Shown: in pieces, positions 53,461-64,000 of the stretch
How the letters are laid out: every line of letters begins with the position of its first letter
How positions within the stretch are numbered: position 1 is the stretch's first letter
From: Megascapheus bottae
Lineage: Eukaryota > Chordata > Mammalia > Rodentia > Geomyidae
Assembly: GCA_024803745.1 (NCBI GenBank)
Contig: JANJXV010000013.1
Location: forward strand, 36,694,001 to 36,758,000
Length of the DNA: 64,000 nt
Reading direction: 5' to 3'
The notes under the pieces: model-generated
Told to the model about the DNA's origin: nothing
Database searches by the model: none
Seen by the model: the letters and a program-made list of their open reading frames with translations, nothing else
Made by a program: the position numbers and the translations under genes

Positions 53461-54440
53461 TTTTTTTATTGATACATAGTGTTTGTACATTTTTATAGGG
53501 TAGGATTAAATAATTTGATAATATACGATGTGTAATGATCAAATCAGGGTGATTGATATTTTTATTTCTTCTGACATTTATTATTTCTATGCATTTGGAA
53601 CCTTTGAACCCTTCTTATCTATTTTGAAATGCATCATAAATTGTTTTATAGTAGCCTACTGAGCTATAGAGCACTAGAATTCACCCGTCTAACTATATTT
53701 TGAGACCCATTTCTGTACCTCTCCCCTCCTTCCTACCCTTTCTAGCCTCTAATGCCTGATATATTATCTTTTCCAGAAAATTATTTTCTTAGCTTTCCCA
53801 GATTAGTGAGCACATGTAGTATATATCTTTTTCTACTGACCCTGTTTCTAGTCATGTTGCCATATATGACAAGATAGACTCTTTTAAATGGATGTATAAT
53901 ATTCCACTTTCTTTATTTGTGAATAGACATGTTGGTTGTTTCAATATCTTAAATATTATGAATCATGCTGTAATAAACACATGAGTGCAGGTATTTCTTT
54001 GAAAAACTGACGCTGTGATATGTACTACTTTATTTTCACTAGGCATGTATATTATGGGATATACATTTTTTAATTACTGGACACATACATATGTGTAAAA
54101 TATGTGTGTGTGCCTTTGTGTACATACCCATGTATCCAGTAATAAAATTGCTGGCTCATGTAATAGTTCTATTTTTAATTTCTTGAGTAACTTCCTTCAT
54201 TGTTTCCCACAATGACTGTATTAACTTATATTCTCATCACCAGCTTCTGAGGATGTTTTCTCTGCATCAGTGCCAGCATTTGTTGTTGTTGTTGTTTCTT
54301 TGATAATAGCTTTTCTAATGTGGGTGAGTGATAACTCATTGTGGGTTTCATTTGTGTTTCCCTAATAGTGTTACTGAGCATTTTTATATACTTGTCAGCT
54401 CTTAGCATGTCTGTTTTGCATACATTAACCTTGGTTTTGT
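53461..54440 (-). mobile_element. Old L1 3' half, antisense
   Basis: ACGATGTGTAATGATCAAAT, AATATTCCACTTTCTTTATT, ATGCTGTAATAAACACATGA and GATAACTCATTGTGGGTTTC follow the inverted L1M order. Confidence 0.8.
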
Positions 54441-54593
54441 TTGATTTTGTTTCTTCCTGCTTTCCATACATGGGAGAAAATATGGAATTCTTATATATCT
54501 TGAACTGGCTTATTTTCCTTGACAGGTTGGTCAGCCAAGAAGCCTTATACTCACAACCTGACTTATGGATTTAGAACCCCTTTGTACAATTAC

Positions 54594-54613
54594 ATCATCA
54601 TCATCATCATCAC
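54594..54613 (+). repeat. (CAT)n microsatellite
   Basis: Six CAT-type units. Confidence 0.85.
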
Positions 54614-54664
54614 ATGTTGATCTTCATCGCCATCCTTTTCCATGACTTAATTTTTATTTTTCTT

Positions 54665-55090
54665 AATGTTTGGATACATTTTCTTTATCCAGTCCTTCAC
54701 TGATAGCACCTAGGCTGAATCCCATAATTTAGCTAGTATGAATGATTAACATGGGTGTGCATGTATGTATGTGTAATATATAGTATATATTGAGATATAT
54801 ATATATAGTAGTATATAGTATATATTGAGATCCATACATATCTGATATATAATATATATTGAGATCCATATATATATATGTGTATATATATATATATATG
54901 ATCCTTTGGATCAGATGGGAGCTCCATTTTCAGTGTTTTGAGGAATCACCTTGCAGCTTTCCACAGTGCCTGGCCTGGTTTACATTTCCACTAGTGCAGG
55001 AGGGTCCCTTTCTCCCCAGCTTTCCAGTATATTTGTTTTGTTTTTGTTTTCTTGATGATACGCATTCTAAATGGGGTGAGATGGAATTTC
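54665..55090 (-). mobile_element. Old L1 fragment, antisense, interrupted by a TA-rich tract
   Basis: TTCTTTATCCAGTCCTTCAC, then a (TA)n expansion with repeated ATATTGAGATCCATA blocks (about 54778-54900), then CACCTTGCAGCTTTCCACAG and TTTACATTTCCACTAGTGCA. Confidence 0.7.
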
Positions 55091-55458
55091 CTTCTAGTGT
55101 TGATTGCATTCCCTCTCTACAATGCATCCGAACAACCCTGGCTTGTTCTTAATCCCGCCTCCTCCTATTCATTTCCTATTTTAATTTGTGAAACAGAAAT
55201 CCTTTCTAAATACGGGACTTTAGAAGAAACTGAGTACTTTCTTGCTATTCATGCAAACTTATTTATCCTTCCCTTTCCTCTTTCCCTTTCTTTTCTTACT
55301 AAGTTGTCTCTCAGTTTGATTCATGCCCATGTGTATTTTCATCTTAGTAATTATGAACATGGATACTTAGATATGTAGCTGTAGATTTATGGACACGTGC
55401 ACACATATATGTACACATGCACATATATGTATATATAGCCATAAATACTTCCCATTTG

Positions 55459-55650
55459 TGGGTGGGCATGTGCCCTAGTGGTAGCATGTTTGCCTAGCAT
55501 GCACAAAGCTCTGGGTTCCATTCCTTGGTACTACATAAACAGAAAAGGCTCGAAGATATGCTGTGGCTCAAGGATAGAGTGCTAGCCTTGAAAAAGCTCA
55601 AGGACAGTGCCCAGGCCCTGACTTCAAGCCCGGGGACTGGCAAAAAAAAA
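55459..55650 (+). mobile_element. IDL-Geo dimeric SINE, sense
   Basis: CCCTAGTGGTAGCATGTTTG, GGGTTCCATTCCTTGGTACT, GCTGTGGCTCAAGGATAGAG and TGACTTCAAGCCCGGGGACT, with A9 tail. Confidence 0.9.
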
Positions 55651-55749
55651 TCTCATGAATGCTTTTGATTGATGATTGGTTGAATATGTGGAACTGACAG
55701 ATATGCACAGTGGGGAAAATTATATTTCTTGCATTTTTACCTATGCATT

Positions 55750-55838
55750 ACATCTTTTTCTTGAAGCATCAGGGACTAAATCCCCAACTTTTTGTATGCC
55801 AGAAAAGCACTTGACTACTACTTCTCCAGACCTATGCA
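55750..55838 (-). repeat. ID-like SINE remnant, antisense
   Basis: AGCATCAGGGACTAAATCCC, GCCAGAAAAGCACTTGACTA and CTACTTCTCCAGACC suggest an inverted ID monomer. Confidence 0.45.
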
Positions 55839-56009
55839 ATACTTTTCCCCAAATGCTTTTTAAAACATATTTATGATTGAATTATAGTACAAATCTGTAT
55901 CTTGCATATTCATTATCATTATACCATAATCCCTTTGTATAGTACTACAAAGTTTTTTATATTAATACTCAAATAGCTAATATATTCTAAGTAATGCAGA
56001 TCAATATGT

Positions 56010-56165
56010 ACTCAATACCCACTATCTCATTTAATTTCTGTATGAATGAGCAGGTCTGTGACTCTCCCCATAAAGAAAGGCAGACACTGAGGCTTTGAGA
56101 GAGTAGTTCACTTATTTATAATCATACAGCCTAAATTTAAGAGTTGTGATATAAATACATATTTG
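56010..56165 (+). repeat. MIR SINE relic
   Basis: CACTATCTCATTTAATTTCT, CAGACACTGAGGCTTTGAGA and ATAATCATACAGCCTAAATT match the MIR 3' region. Confidence 0.7.
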
Positions 56166-56210
56166 CCAGGCTGCTAACATATATTACTGATTTAGTTTTC
56201 TTTTTCTTTC

Positions 56211-56447
56211 TATGCTGGTATTAAGGTTGAGCTCTGGGCCTGAATTCTGTCCTGAGTTTTGTTGCTCAAAGCTGGTACTTGGGCAAAAGCTCTACTTTTG
56301 GTTTTTGTTTGTTTGTTTTGTTTTTGCTGGTTAATTGGAGATAAAAGTCTCACAACCTTTTTCTGCTTTGACTTCAAACTGTGATTCTCAGACCTCAGTC
56401 TCCTGTGTAGCTAGGATTATAGTGTGAGCTACCAGCAGTTGGCTGTG
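56211..56447 (-). mobile_element. B1-Geo chimeric SINE, antisense
   Basis: GTTGAGCTCTGGGCCTGAAT, GGTTAATTGGAGATAAAAGT and TGTGTAGCTAGGATTATAGT appear inverted, with an inserted (GTTT)n stretch. Confidence 0.85.
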
Positions 56448-56935
56448 GTACTGTTTTTAAAGCCTGGAATCATGCCATAGTTTAATTGACTACTATTTCT
56501 TACTTAATGATACATAAAATGCCTTACAATCAATGGCACCTTAGCATAGAAGAAATATAGTTGCATTATGTCAGGATTACTCATTATACCACTACAAATC
56601 TCTACACTCTTGCTCAATCCTAAAAAAAAAACATTATTTTATTTTACTTTTTTCTCCATGCATGACCTGCTATTGTCAGCAACAACCCTTCTGAATTCCC
56701 ATAGGATTGGAAGAGGTGTGAAATGTGTTAAACATTTTCTCATGCAGGTAAGGCAAAGGTTCCAGCACATGAGGCACAGGAGAAGGACCTCTGCTCACAA
56801 GCTTGTAAGTCTGGGCCCTGACTAATCATCTTCTTGGCACTCCCTTAAACATGATTGTCATGACCATATAATATTCTATCAAAAGGGAAAATGAATGCAT
56901 CTCATTCTATTTGGTATTTATAAAACTTAACTAAA
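56448..56935. other. Intergenic sequence, no feature recognised
   Basis: No exon or recognised repeat. Confidence 0.4.
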
Positions 56936-56939
56936 AATT

Positions 56940-57024
56940 AAGGAGGATTGGAGACATAGCTTGAGTAGCAAAGTAAAGTACCTGGCCTAACAAGTGCAAG
57001 GCTGAGTTCAAACTCCCGGAGCTG

Positions 57025-57082
<58 letters not shown>

Positions 57083-57089
57083 CACGCGC
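56940..57089 (+). repeat. ID-like SINE monomer followed by (TG)n
   Basis: GGAGACATAGCTTGAGTAGC and AAGGCTGAGTTCAAACTCCC fit an ID-like monomer; about 25 TG units follow (57029-57078). Confidence 0.6.
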
Positions 57090-57234
57090 TTCATAGAGAG
57101 GTAAACTGGGCCCTTGCTCAAAGTACACTTTACAAATTCATATGGAATTATTGCCCCCAATGTACCTCTTTTGTACTACTAATGTATGCTTAAAATATAA
57201 ATACCAAAGGAAACTAAGCTACAATCTTAAAATA

Positions 57235-57315
57235 ATGAAGTACTGGGGATAGAATTCAGTGTCAGGGTATTTGCTTATCATGTAAGACATGCTGGGTTCA
57301 ATACAGCCCTAGGGC
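57235..57315 (+). repeat. ID-like SINE monomer, sense
   Basis: TACTGGGGATAGAATTCAGT and GACATGCTGGGTTCAATACA match an ID-type tRNA-derived unit. Confidence 0.55.
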
Positions 57316-58260
57316 TATTGCCTTTTGCTGAATTCTCCTGATGGTATCAATGCCCAGTTTCGGGTGACAGGTCAAGAGCTGCCATTCAACTATGACTTTC
57401 CCTTCTAGTTTTCTGTTCTCGGTGAAGAGACAGTCTTAACTCTGTCACAGCCATATCCTCCATAGGGGTTTGTTTTGTTTTGTTTCCATGGGGTCTATGC
57501 TGATGAGGTTTCTATTAATGCCTCTGTTTACCAGCTCTGTCGATATTCTACATTTTCTTAATAATCTTATGGCTCCCATTTAGGTCTTTTCTCCATCTAG
57601 ACGCTATCCCTTTTCATGAAGATAGACAGGATCTGTTGCTCTCCACATCAATGACAAGGCTGTTATTACACAAGCCTGGCTTGTCTTTCAGTGTGTCTAT
57701 GAAGGTCTTTTCATCTGCCACCTTACTGTGAAGGCCGAGTTCGCTTTTCTAGCTGGTTGATCTCTTGCTGAACCAATTTTCTACTTTTTATTATCGACTT
57801 TCCAATGTCAAAAAAAAGTATTGTCCTGGGAGCCAATATAACCCTTAGATCATCATCTACTTTGAGCACATGAATTAAAACTGGAATTAAAGTTCCAACT
57901 GGAATTTTAATTGGGATCACATTAACTGTGCACCTGAACTCCAAGATGATTCTTGGCTGCTGGTGACCCTGTGACCTGGGCGGCCAGCCAGGGGGTGAGA
58001 GGCTGGCTCCGGGAGGTTGGCACACCTGGAGAGGCTGGCACCTCAAGGCACTGCCCAGCTCCTGGAAGGAGGTGACTCATGGTTTCGTGAAGGCTGCTGA
58101 TCTCACAGCTGGGCACAGGCCCTGGCGCATGCATGGTGAGGATGCCCCCAGGAGTGGCTCTCTTATTCTGAGCTGGTGACATGGCCAGGAGCCCATTCCC
58201 AGCCAAACCCTGGAAACCACCAGCGCAGAGGTCATGTCTTCACATGCCACAGCCTTCCTG
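57316..58260 (-). pseudogene. Possible decayed retrocopy or non-repeat block, parent not recognised
   Basis: The minus strand shows protein-like stretches in shifting frames: an open stretch ending LVQQEINQLEKRTRPSQ at 57723, a peptide resembling TFIDTLKDKPGLCNNSLVID (about 57610-57700), and an overlapping open frame (57922-58206) in another phase. The 57940-58170 part is much more GC-rich than its surroundings. No poly(A) tract or direct repeats were found at the expected end, so retrocopy status is only a guess, and I do not recognise the protein. Confidence 0.25.
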
Positions 58261-58759
58261 AGAGGGTTTTCTGCAACGCTAGAAATCTTGTTTTCCCTCA
58301 GACAGTCTACCCACTGATGGTGAAAGCTTGTCTGCTGTGTCTTTGTCTTTGCAAGTTTTAAAAATAATCATAAAATAATTGTATGCACAGATAAATACAT
58401 ACTTTCTTTTGTAAGGGACAGAAGCCCCATGACAGACCCAGATGAATAATCCAGGCAACTTGCCCCAGCCCTGTCCTCTTGTTTCCCTTCTGAGAGACAA
58501 CTAGCATTCTGAATCCCCTGCTTCTTTTTATATTTTTGCAATGGATGTGTGCCTACACTGAAAAGGGCAACATTTTCACACTAAAAGACTTTATTATGGA
58601 AGTATCTATTTCTTGATTCTTGTCTTATTGAGCTTTGACCTAGTCTTTCTAAAAAAGAAATTATATTCTTTGAGTTCTCCTTAGAATCTATTATACTTTG
58701 TATACTTTGAAACCACTCAGTTTATTTATTTAACTTATTTGCATACCTTAGCATGTAGT

Positions 58760-59092
58760 TACTCAGATTTATAGGTATATTCTCTCTTCTACAAATGAAG
58801 GAAATCACTCAAGCTTTGTTTCTCTGGGTCTGGCTTATTTCACTTAATATAGTTTTTCTAAGTCTTTTCATTTCTTTATGAATAACACGATAGCCTTCTT
58901 TCTGATGGATGAGTAAAATTCCATTGTGTACATATACTACATTTTCTTAATTCATTTGTCCACCGAGGAGCAGGCAGCTGGGCTGAGTCCGCATCTTGGC
59001 TAATGTGAGTAGCAATGACCATGGTTGTGCTGGGGGCTTTACATGACTTTGTTTGTATCCTATTTGATAAATGGCCAGGAGTAGAATGTCTG
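58760..59092 (-). mobile_element. L1 fragment, antisense
   Basis: TCTGGGTCTGGCTTATTTCA, CTTAATATAGTTTTTCTAAG and AATTCCATTGTGTACATATA correspond to the decayed ORF2 end seen in the other copies. Confidence 0.8.
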
Positions 59093-59160
59093 AGGCCAAG
59101 CAGAGACAGGTCAATGAATGAAGGGGTGAAATGAGGGAGAATGAGTCAAGAATTCATTGT

Positions 59161-59316
59161 ATATACCACAAAACTAAGAAAAGTAAGGGCAGGAATAGCG
59201 AGAATGTTGAAAGAGGGGACACTGATAAAGATGCTTTTTACTCATAAACTGCTTTGTTAAATGGTACCTTCATTGTACAACTACTTGTACAACTACTTAA
59301 AGATAATAAAAAATTA
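59161..59316 (+). repeat. Unidentified repeat, copy B
   Basis: GAATGTTGAAAGAGGGGACA, AACTGCTTTGTTAAATGGTA and TTGTACAACTACTTAAAGAT, with an A/T-rich tail. Same order as 52801-52960. Confidence 0.7.
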
Positions 59317-59359
59317 ATATAAAGAAGACTTAAGGCTTTCTGTACCATACTCTCTGTTT

Positions 59360-59850
59360 TAATGTTGATGTATACACTTCTCTCATAATTTTAAGGGCTA
59401 AATACTATTTCATTATGAAAACATAACAAAATGTATCCATTTTACTGATACCCAATCCACTTCTAAATTTTTGGTCCTACCAAAAAGCTCCAATGGACAT
59501 TCTTACATATTCTGACTGGAGCACATGTATTAGAATTTCCCACAACACTGTGTTGGAGAGTCTGAGTATCTTTTTCAAAGTCGTAGGATCAACCAGTTCA
59601 CCCTCTCCCCCAACAGTATGCCTGAGTGCAATTCCTGTTTCTGGTTTTGGTATTGTTATAGCTTTGAATATTTACATATCTGACGGTTATGAAAAGGCAT
59701 CTTACTACTGTTACACATTTTATGGCTTTTCAGTTTTTCTTCTGTTTATTGTCCACCTATTTTAAATTGTGGGTTTTTTCCTTATTGATTTGTAGGAAGT
59801 TTATATATGAACCTTGAGTGCCAAATAATTTGAAGTGTCTATACTTAATA
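59360..59850 (-). repeat. Old L1/LINE relic, antisense
   Basis: GACATTCTTACATATTCTGA, CAGTATGCCTGAGTGCAATT, GACGGTTATGAAAAGGCATC and CTTATTGATTTGTAGGAAGT are inverted L1M-like motifs. Confidence 0.55.
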
Positions 59851-59884
59851 CCTGGCTTGTCTTTTGTATAACTTCACGTATGTA

Positions 59885-59985
59885 GAACTGGAAGCATAGA
59901 TCCTGCCTCACACTGCCAAACACAAGGCCCTGGGTTCAAACTCACAGTACTGCCAAAACAAATAGACAAACAAACAAACAATATC
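59885..59985 (+). repeat. ID-like SINE monomer, sense
   Basis: CACAAGGCCCTGGGTTCAAA and CACAGTACTGCC, with a CAAACAAACAAACAA tail. Confidence 0.55.
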
Positions 59986-60160
59986 AGAGCACTCTGTAGA
60001 ACATGTTGATTTTAATGCCTTTAAACTTATCAATAGTTTTCTTATAGCTTACACTCTCAGATTATGTTTAAGGAGTAAAAACTTTGCGGAGATCATAAAA
60101 CATATTCTTCCTCATTTTAAAATTTTACAAATTTAGAATTCCATATTTTGAATGTTTGTG

Positions 60161-60377
60161 TGGTACTGAAGCTTGAACTCAGGGCCTCATGCTCTTGCTT
60201 AGATTTTTTCAGTCAAAGCTGTTGCTCTATCATTTGAACCACTGCTCTACTTATGGCTTTTTGCTAGGTAATTGAACATAAGAGTTCTGCCTGGGTTGGC
60301 TTTGAACCACAATGCTCAAATCTCAGCCTCTTGAATATAGCTAGGATTACAGGCATGAACAGCAGTGCCCAGCACAT
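60161..60377 (-). mobile_element. B1-Geo chimeric SINE, antisense
   Basis: GCTTGAACTCAGGGCCTCAT, GTAATTGAACATAAGAGTTC and AGCTAGGATTACAGGCATGA appear inverted. Confidence 0.85.
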
Positions 60378-60454
60378 TTTGATTTTTAATTCAGCCAGAA
60401 CTTTGATGTATACGGCGTGAGGTAGGGAATTTTCATAAGACCCTGGACCCTTGC

Positions 60455-60660
60455 TCTCCTTTCAAGCTACCTTGAGGTGGGTGAGAAGCTTGATTCCAGC
60501 TCATGTTTCTGTGCCTTGCCAGGATGTGCTGCTTGCTGCAGGCCCAAAGCAAGAGGCTAACTTACCATTGTCTTAAACCATGAGCCCAAATTACCCTTTC
60601 CTCCTAATAAGTTATTTATTAGAGATGCTTTGTCACCGTGATGAAAGCTGACTCACACAA
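60455..60660 (+). repeat. Possible MaLR-type LTR fragment
   Basis: CAGGCCCAAAGCAAGAGGCT, AACCATGAGCCCAAATTACC and TTGTCACCGTGATGAAAGCT resemble the 3' end of rodent MaLR-class LTRs. No internal retroviral sequence is seen. Confidence 0.4.
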
Positions 60661-61470
60661 ATGAGAAGTATAATTATTTCAAAGAAAAGATAGCTTCACA
60701 TGAGGTAAATATGTCAAATCGTATCATAACTTGCTACACACACTGAACAACATTTTTCTCTAGTGAAGTCTGGTGTTAGTCAATGCATTCTACGTGATTC
60801 GCACACAAGATCCAGGACTTAGCATATGCTTAATTAATCCATGGTTTATTTCTTACTTTGTTAGTGTAGCCTGCAGTTTTGATTTTACTTTTGATAAATA
60901 GGCAATTTTTAAATGATCATTATTAATTATTAATTGGGATATTTTATATACTTCTGTATTCACCATCGCCCTTCTGTCTTCTTTTAGGTTACTTTTACTC
61001 TGATTGAAACTCTTAGTTCCTAAGAGTCCATGCAGGTAATTTCTTTTGGTGCTGTTATGTTAAAACTGTCTTAATTTTGTTATCAGTCTTGCATAATAAT
61101 CTAATTAGATGTAAACTGCTAAGTTACCAGACATTTTGTCCCCTGAGTAGTTTGAAGATTTTCTTTACACTTCTGGATACCAGATTTGTGAACCAATTAT
61201 TGAGGTTAATTTTAATAGTTTTTTTCAGTAGCTTTTCATATTTTTGCTTATATTCAGACCATGAAATAAATCTTACCACACTTGTTTTCTGAGTATACAT
61301 CTATCTTTACTTTCCATGTTTGGTATCTAGACTGTATTGAGATGCCAGATTTAATTTGAGGCTACAGCTTCTTCAATTTCAGAACATGCTTATTTCAAAT
61401 ATCACTTTGTCACTGCCCACTCATGCTTCTCTTCTTCTCTCTCTTGAGGTTTCTTTTTGTTTGTTTGTTT
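60661..61470. other. Intergenic sequence, no feature recognised
   Basis: AT-rich; no exon or confident repeat. Confidence 0.4.
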
Positions 61471-61474
61471 TGTG

Positions 61475-61690
61475 TGCTAGTACTGGGGCTTGCACTCAGG
61501 GTCTGGGCACTGTCCTTTGCCTTTTTGACTCGAGGCTGGCACTTGAGCCATAACTCCATTTCTGGCTTTTTGTTGGTTAACTGGAGGTTAGCCTCACAAA
61601 CTTTTCTGACTGGGCTAAGTTTGAACCGTTATTATCAGGTCTCAGTTTCTTGAGTTGCTAGGGCTACAGGTGTGAGCCACTGGTGCCTGG
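61475..61690 (-). mobile_element. B1-Geo chimeric SINE, antisense
   Basis: GGGGCTTGCACTCAGGGTCT, GGTTAACTGGAGGTTAGCCT and GTGTGAGCCACTGGTGCCTG appear inverted. Confidence 0.85.
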
Positions 61691-62059
61691 ATTTCTATTA
61701 GATGATTTTTGGAGTCTTGGCAATCTACCATCATGTCTCTTAGCATAGCAATACTTACTCTTAGAATTTAAAGATAAAAATTTAAGGGAAAAATAGCCTT
61801 TGAGTAGAGAAGTTCACAATTTAGTGGGGGAAAGGGAATAAAGACAACTAGTTACTTGTATGATAAATAAGAAAACAGTGGCTTAGATAGAGTATGATGG
61901 GACACTGAAGGGAATGACTAACTGCAGGTGTTCAGCAAAAGGAACCATTCTCCAGGTAGTGAGTATTTTACTAGAAAATAATAGGAGCATGCGTCTGTCA
62001 TGCTCTCCCCTACCGCACCATGTCAATAAGGACATTCTAACCAACATTACAGTAAATGT

Positions 62060-62240
62060 ACTGAAAGTGAAATATTTGCTTGTACTTTTATTCGTTCCTG
62101 AGGATAAGTTTCCAGAAATGGAATTTTGGAATCATGGATTCCCTTTTTTGGCTTGTGGTATAGTTAGCAAACAGCACTGGATATTTAAATTCAAAATGGC
62201 ATGGCTAGTTTTATTAAATCTTTGCAAATTATTCAGTTTG
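62060..62240 (-). repeat. Old L1 fragment, antisense
   Basis: CCTGAGGATAAGTTTCCAGA and AATGGAATTTTGGAATCATG resemble the inverted L1M motif. Confidence 0.45.
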
Positions 62241-62244
62241 AATA

Positions 62245-62507
62245 TGACTGATAGGATTTTTTGCATCAGTCATGGGGCTTGAACTCTGGGCCTGGGTGCT
62301 GTCCCTGAGCTTTTCAGCTCAAGGCTAGCACTCTGCCATGTGAACCACAGCACCACTTCCAGTTTGCCAGTGGTTAATTGGAGATAAGGGTCTCACAGAC
62401 TTCTGTGCCTGGGCTGGCTTTGAAGAGCAATCCTCAGATCTCAGCCTCCTGAGTAACTAGGATTACAGGCATGAGCCAGCAGCACTTGGCTGACTGATGG
62501 GAATTTT
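62245..62507 (-). mobile_element. B1-Geo chimeric SINE, antisense, with imperfect TSD
   Basis: The body is about 62265-62490: GGGGCTTGAACTCTGGGCCT, TGGTTAATTGGAGATAAGGG and TAGGATTACAGGCATGAGCC. TGACTGATAGGATTTT (62245-62260) and TGACTGATGGGAATTTT (62491-62507) look like a diverged target duplication. Confidence 0.9.
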
Positions 62508-62898
62508 AAACTATTTCTAATGATTTTGAATTTCATCCTACTAACAGTAAGGAAGTATTCAAAGACCTTAGATCCAAATAAGAGAAATTCTAGACTAGAA
62601 CCTTCAATTAGAAGGCTCCTCTCTGTTCTTTCTCTTGCTATACTCTCCCCATAAGGTGAAGGGTCCATGGAACCCAAGGAAAAGGAGTCACCTAGAGTTT
62701 ATATCATTTTTTGGAGACCTCAATTTCAGATATGGCAATTCCCTACTCAAATGGTCTTGAAGTTTCAAGGGCCTAGAGGGACTTCTGCCCTTGATCTATG
62801 CTCCTGAAAATGGACTGAATCTCTTGAGAGGGTCAGCCAGTGGACATTATCCTTTCAGAGATATGATGGGACTGGATGTGTTGGCTGGGATAGAGAGT

Positions 62899-63035
62899 GG
62901 GGGGGAAGAAAGGGAAGAGGAAGAGAGAGAAGGAGGGAGGGAGGCAGAGACAGACAGAGGGAGTGAGGGGGAAAGGGAGGAAGGAAGATAGAGAAGGAGG
63001 GAAGGAGAGAGAGTGCCACAGAGAGAAAGAGAGAG
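62899..63035 (+). repeat. GA-rich purine tract
   Basis: A degenerate GAGA/GGAAGG-rich stretch with few pyrimidines on the + strand. Confidence 0.85.
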
Positions 63036-64000
63036 GCCTTGGTGAAGGATGGCACCAGAGGTTGGAAGAGAAGGAAAGGGTTCCTAGAGATTGGTGAGAA
63101 CTGGTTCTTTCCAGGCTTCAGTGCTTCAAGGTGTTTAAGAATTCCAGCACAAGCCTTCTCTATACTGTTTCCAGGGTCAATTATCAAGATTGTGGGTGGA
63201 ACATATTTTGCTTAATAGTATGTACACTTAATCTGTAGATTCTAAATATTTGGAAATATGGTATACGAGTCTTCATCTTAACATTCGCCCTGAGCTTACC
63301 TGGGTTTTTTAATACCGCCGAGATACTTTGTGTCATCACTTCCTATGGTCTAGGGCAGTATTCCTTGACATCCTTTTGTGTGAAAGGGGCAAGGACGGCA
63401 CCAACCATACCTCACGGATTCACTGTTCATGCACTAGACAGTCGGTGCCTCCTAAAATGGCCAGATCAAGCTGTGTAGTTCAGGGTATTTTATATCATGC
63501 CAAATGAGTGGGTTGATAGAGTGAAGGAATCTTGAAAAGGTCTTGGGTCTTGGCTCCCTGTCCAAAATCCTAGGAGCTTGTGGTTTGGCATAGGTGACTT
63601 TTCACAAACTCTTCTCTTGGTAAACCAGTTTGAAGTTTTTCTGACGTCATTGCGGCTTCTGGTCTGGCACAATCTGGTTGTAACTTTGCCGCCCAAGTAA
63701 ACTGTTGCCAAACTGAGATTCTACAAAACAGAATCTTATTACATTGTACCAAATATTCTTGACCTCCTATAGCTCACACACATAGGCAATTAGTATGTCA
63801 GATAGATATTATAATGAAGATACAAAGAGATGTAAAATAAATTCCAATGGAGAGAGAACTCATGGATGAAACATTGGGAAGGAAATAGGATTTCCCCTAA
63901 CGCATCTACAAGCAAATCCCCTCATCTGGACTTGGATTCAAGTTTGCTCAATTATGTATGTTACTAAAGACCTCAAACCAAATATCAAGAAATAATTCCC
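63036..64000. other. Intergenic end of window, no feature recognised
   Basis: No exon or recognised repeat family. Confidence 0.4.

Overview
This is a 64 kb window of mammalian nuclear DNA. It contains one multi-exon protein gene, with conserved GT-AG splice junctions, in a large excess of interspersed repeats. The gene is EHF (ETS homologous factor, ESE-3), an epithelial ETS transcription factor, on the + strand. Its reading frame was rebuilt exon by exon: eight coding exons between 18856 and 37220 join without a frameshift or stop into 300 codons plus a stop, the usual EHF length. It has an N-terminal Pointed (PNT/SAM-like) domain and a C-terminal ETS domain. The non-coding first exon(s) and promoter were not located; they lie upstream of 18853, possibly outside the window.

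The repeats identify the lineage. The commonest young SINE is a dimer with a tRNA-Ala/ID-like left half and a right half matching the Geo monomer, the IDL-Geo family described from geomyoid rodents (kangaroo rats, pocket mice, pocket gophers). A second common SINE joins the same right half to a 7SL/B1-like left half. With the many L1 3' ends sharing one 3' UTR, this points to a heteromyid or geomyid rodent. The species cannot be named from the sequence alone.

Layout: 1-18852 is upstream sequence with SINEs, MIR/L2 relics, old L1 pieces and microsatellites, and no supported exon. 18853-37220 is the EHF coding interval; its seven introns carry SINEs and L1 fragments, the younger ones all antisense to the gene. 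37221 to about 43260 is the 3' UTR/downstream interval with two candidate poly(A) signals, a DNA-transposon relic, an L2 tail, a SINE and an L1 fragment. 43260-64000 is AT-rich intergenic sequence with many L1 pieces, including one insertion at 49738-51057 whose structure fits an L1 3' transduction, and an unexplained GC-rich block near 57.9-58.2 kb.

There is no sign of bacterial, phage, CRISPR or operon-type content and no clear new system. The most useful observations are a tandem NAGNAG acceptor in EHF, the run of phase-1 introns that makes five EHF exons frame-neutral, the L1 3' transduction candidate, two chimeric SINE architectures sharing one right monomer, and long polypurine tracts around a small EHF exon.
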